Source: Veillonella sp. VA142 (lineage in GTDB: Bacteria > Bacillota > Negativicutes > Veillonellales > Veillonellaceae). From it: a stretch of 64,000 bases of DNA. The DNA lies in assembly GCF_003992135.1 (NCBI RefSeq), contig NZ_RQVN01000005.1, forward strand, positions 24,001 through 88,000, in the 5' to 3' direction. Positions 63,162 to 64,000 of this stretch are shown here, one piece after another. Below the pieces are notes generated by a model, which did no database searches, had not been told where the DNA came from, and worked only from the letters and a program-made list of their open reading frames with translations. Both the position numbers and the translations under genes were made by a program. The first letter of the stretch is position 1. Each line of letters starts with the position of its first letter.

Positions 63162-64000
63162 AAACACCTTCTCTTCCTTTTCGATAACTAATTATTTTCA
63201 TATTATCCCCAACAGCCATCACTTCATCAATATCTAGTTGCACCGCTTCGTCCAAACTAGAAAAGCCCAAACCACCTACAGCAGGTGTAGCACCAATGCC
63301 ACCTATAATACGGTTTCCAATGTATGTTACTAATTTATCAAAGGCTTTAGTTTCTACAAAACTAGCTACTACTTGGCTCCCCCCTTCAATGAGTAAACTC
63401 ATGCATTGACGAGCCCCTAATTCTTCTAGGATAAAGGAAATATCTAAGCCTCTGTCATTCGATGGTGTCACAATGACTTCTGCTCCTTTATCACTGAAAG
63501 CTCCTATTTGTTCAAACCCACACTCTTCGCCAACAAATATTGTTATATTGCGATTAGGTACAGTCCAAATAGTGGCGTCTAGTGGAGTGCGTCCATGTGA
63601 ATCTAATATATATATATTCGGCTGTTTGTCGATTGTTTCCTGTGGAAGGCGACAACTTAGTAATGGGTCATCAGCAATAATCGTGCCTACCCCTACCAAC
63701 ATACCATCCACTTCTTTACGAATACGATGCCCATCGATCCTTGCCTCTTCATTGGTAATCCATTTTGATTCACCACTAGCCGTAGCAATCTTTCCATCCA
63801 TAGACATGGCAGATTTTAGAATCACGAAAGGCTTACCTGTTTTAATGTATGTAATAAAAGCTTCATTCATTTCCACACATTGCCGTTCTAAAACACCAAC
63901 TTCGACTTCTATGCCAGCTTCTCGTAACATCTCTAAGCCTTTACCCGCTACTAAGGGGTTCGGGTCAATCATACCGATGACAACCCGTGAGATTCCTGCA
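63142..64000 (-). CDS. ribD: RibD, C-terminal part (5' end outside window)
   Basis: RibD deaminates and reduces the pyrimidine intermediate. The open frame continues past base 64000, where it reads AGISRVVIGMIDPNPLVAGKG, the end of the deaminase domain. The rest is the reductase domain with FVILKSAMSMDGKIAT, SKWITNEEAR, GVGTIIADDPLL and LLIEGGSQVV. The zinc-binding deaminase start and any FMN riboswitch would lie outside. First visible gene of the ribD-ribE-ribBA-ribH order. Confidence 0.95.
   Translation of the reverse strand, partial: AGISRVVIGMIDPNPLVAGKGLEMLREAGIEVEVGVLERQCVEMNEAFITYIKTGKPFVILKSAMSMDGKIATASGESKWITNEEARIDGHRIRKEVDGMLVGVGTIIADDPLLSCRLPQETIDKQPNIYILDSHGRTPLDATIWTVPNRNITIFVGEECGFEQIGAFSDKGAEVIVTPSNDRGLDISFILEELGARQCMSLLIEGGSQVVASFVETKAFDKLVTYIGNRIIGGIGATPAVGGLGFSSLDEAVQLDIDEVMAVGDNMKIISYRKGREGVYVYRDH

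Overview
The window reads as a chromosomal segment of a low-GC, diderm, anaerobic member of the Firmicutes, most likely Veillonella or a close relative in the Negativicutes. HrcA/CIRCE control of dnaK, a 608-residue DnaK, Asp23 proteins, an XseA/NusB/EF-P cluster and LexA next to a LysM protein are Firmicute traits. A TonB-dependent outer-membrane receptor requires an outer membrane. The genus is an inference; no rRNA gene is present. The window holds 68 protein genes, most in tightly packed operons, with no tRNA, rRNA, CRISPR array or insertion sequence that I can see.

Layout. 1-1156: the 3' end of a HemW-like gene and a half-size siroheme/4Fe-4S protein. 1157-2685: an unusually structured, gene-poor stretch with one small unknown gene, two related hairpin-in-bubble elements, a degenerate 93-bp tandem repeat and the CIRCE promoter. 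2686-10275: hrcA-grpE-dnaK-dnaJ-prmA-rsmE-mtaB. 10316-15608: a GIY-YIG/DUF4357 protein, a HIT hydrolase, PepD, an orphan tyrosine recombinase, and a divergent LysM protein/lexA pair with SOS-box-like sites. 15752-29936 (minus strand): an acetyltransferase, then a long run from pepP-efp through asp23 genes, nusB, a TsaD paralogue, xseAB, ispA, tlyA, nadK, an MnmM-like methylase, argR and recN to dapB-asd-dapA. 30008-37205 (minus): the late cobalamin pathway cobU-cobQ-cbiB-cobS-pduX-cobD-cobC plus a pseudouridine synthase; an adenosyltransferase gene follows at 37742. 38310-48156 (minus): htpX, thrB, hom, an ACT protein, a flippase-like protein with a YdjC-type deacetylase, an rRNA methyltransferase and a heterodimeric ABC exporter. 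48281-49286 (plus): tpx and a PsiE-like gene. 49536-52203 (minus): glnA, yqeY, rpsU. 52328-55453 (minus): a TonB receptor and a binding lipoprotein. 55711-64000 (minus): ribD-ribE-ribBA-ribH-hslO-mtnA-mtaD and a WG-repeat exported protein.

How genes fit together. hom-thrB make threonine, which PduX and CobD convert to the aminopropanol phosphate linker that CbiB adds to the corrin made amide-complete by CobQ; CobU and CobS then build the nucleotide loop. asd, dapB and dapA feed lysine/diaminopimelate synthesis from the same aspartate branch. rib genes supply riboflavin. MtaD and MtnA suggest a 5'-methylthioadenosine salvage route through a deaminated intermediate.

Most interesting signals. 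(1) Two elements of 146 and 147 nt (1177-1322 and 2348-2494) share one architecture: closing stem, large internal bubble and a ~70-nt terminal hairpin. Their stems differ in sequence but both remain paired, as expected for a structured RNA; the outline resembles 6S RNA. (2) The glnA leader has a terminator overlapped by a small hexaloop hairpin with A1/G4, like ANTAR targets. (3) The binding-protein/TonB-receptor leader has a terminator just before the ribosome binding site. (4) lexA and a YneA-like gene share a divergent SOS-type control region.
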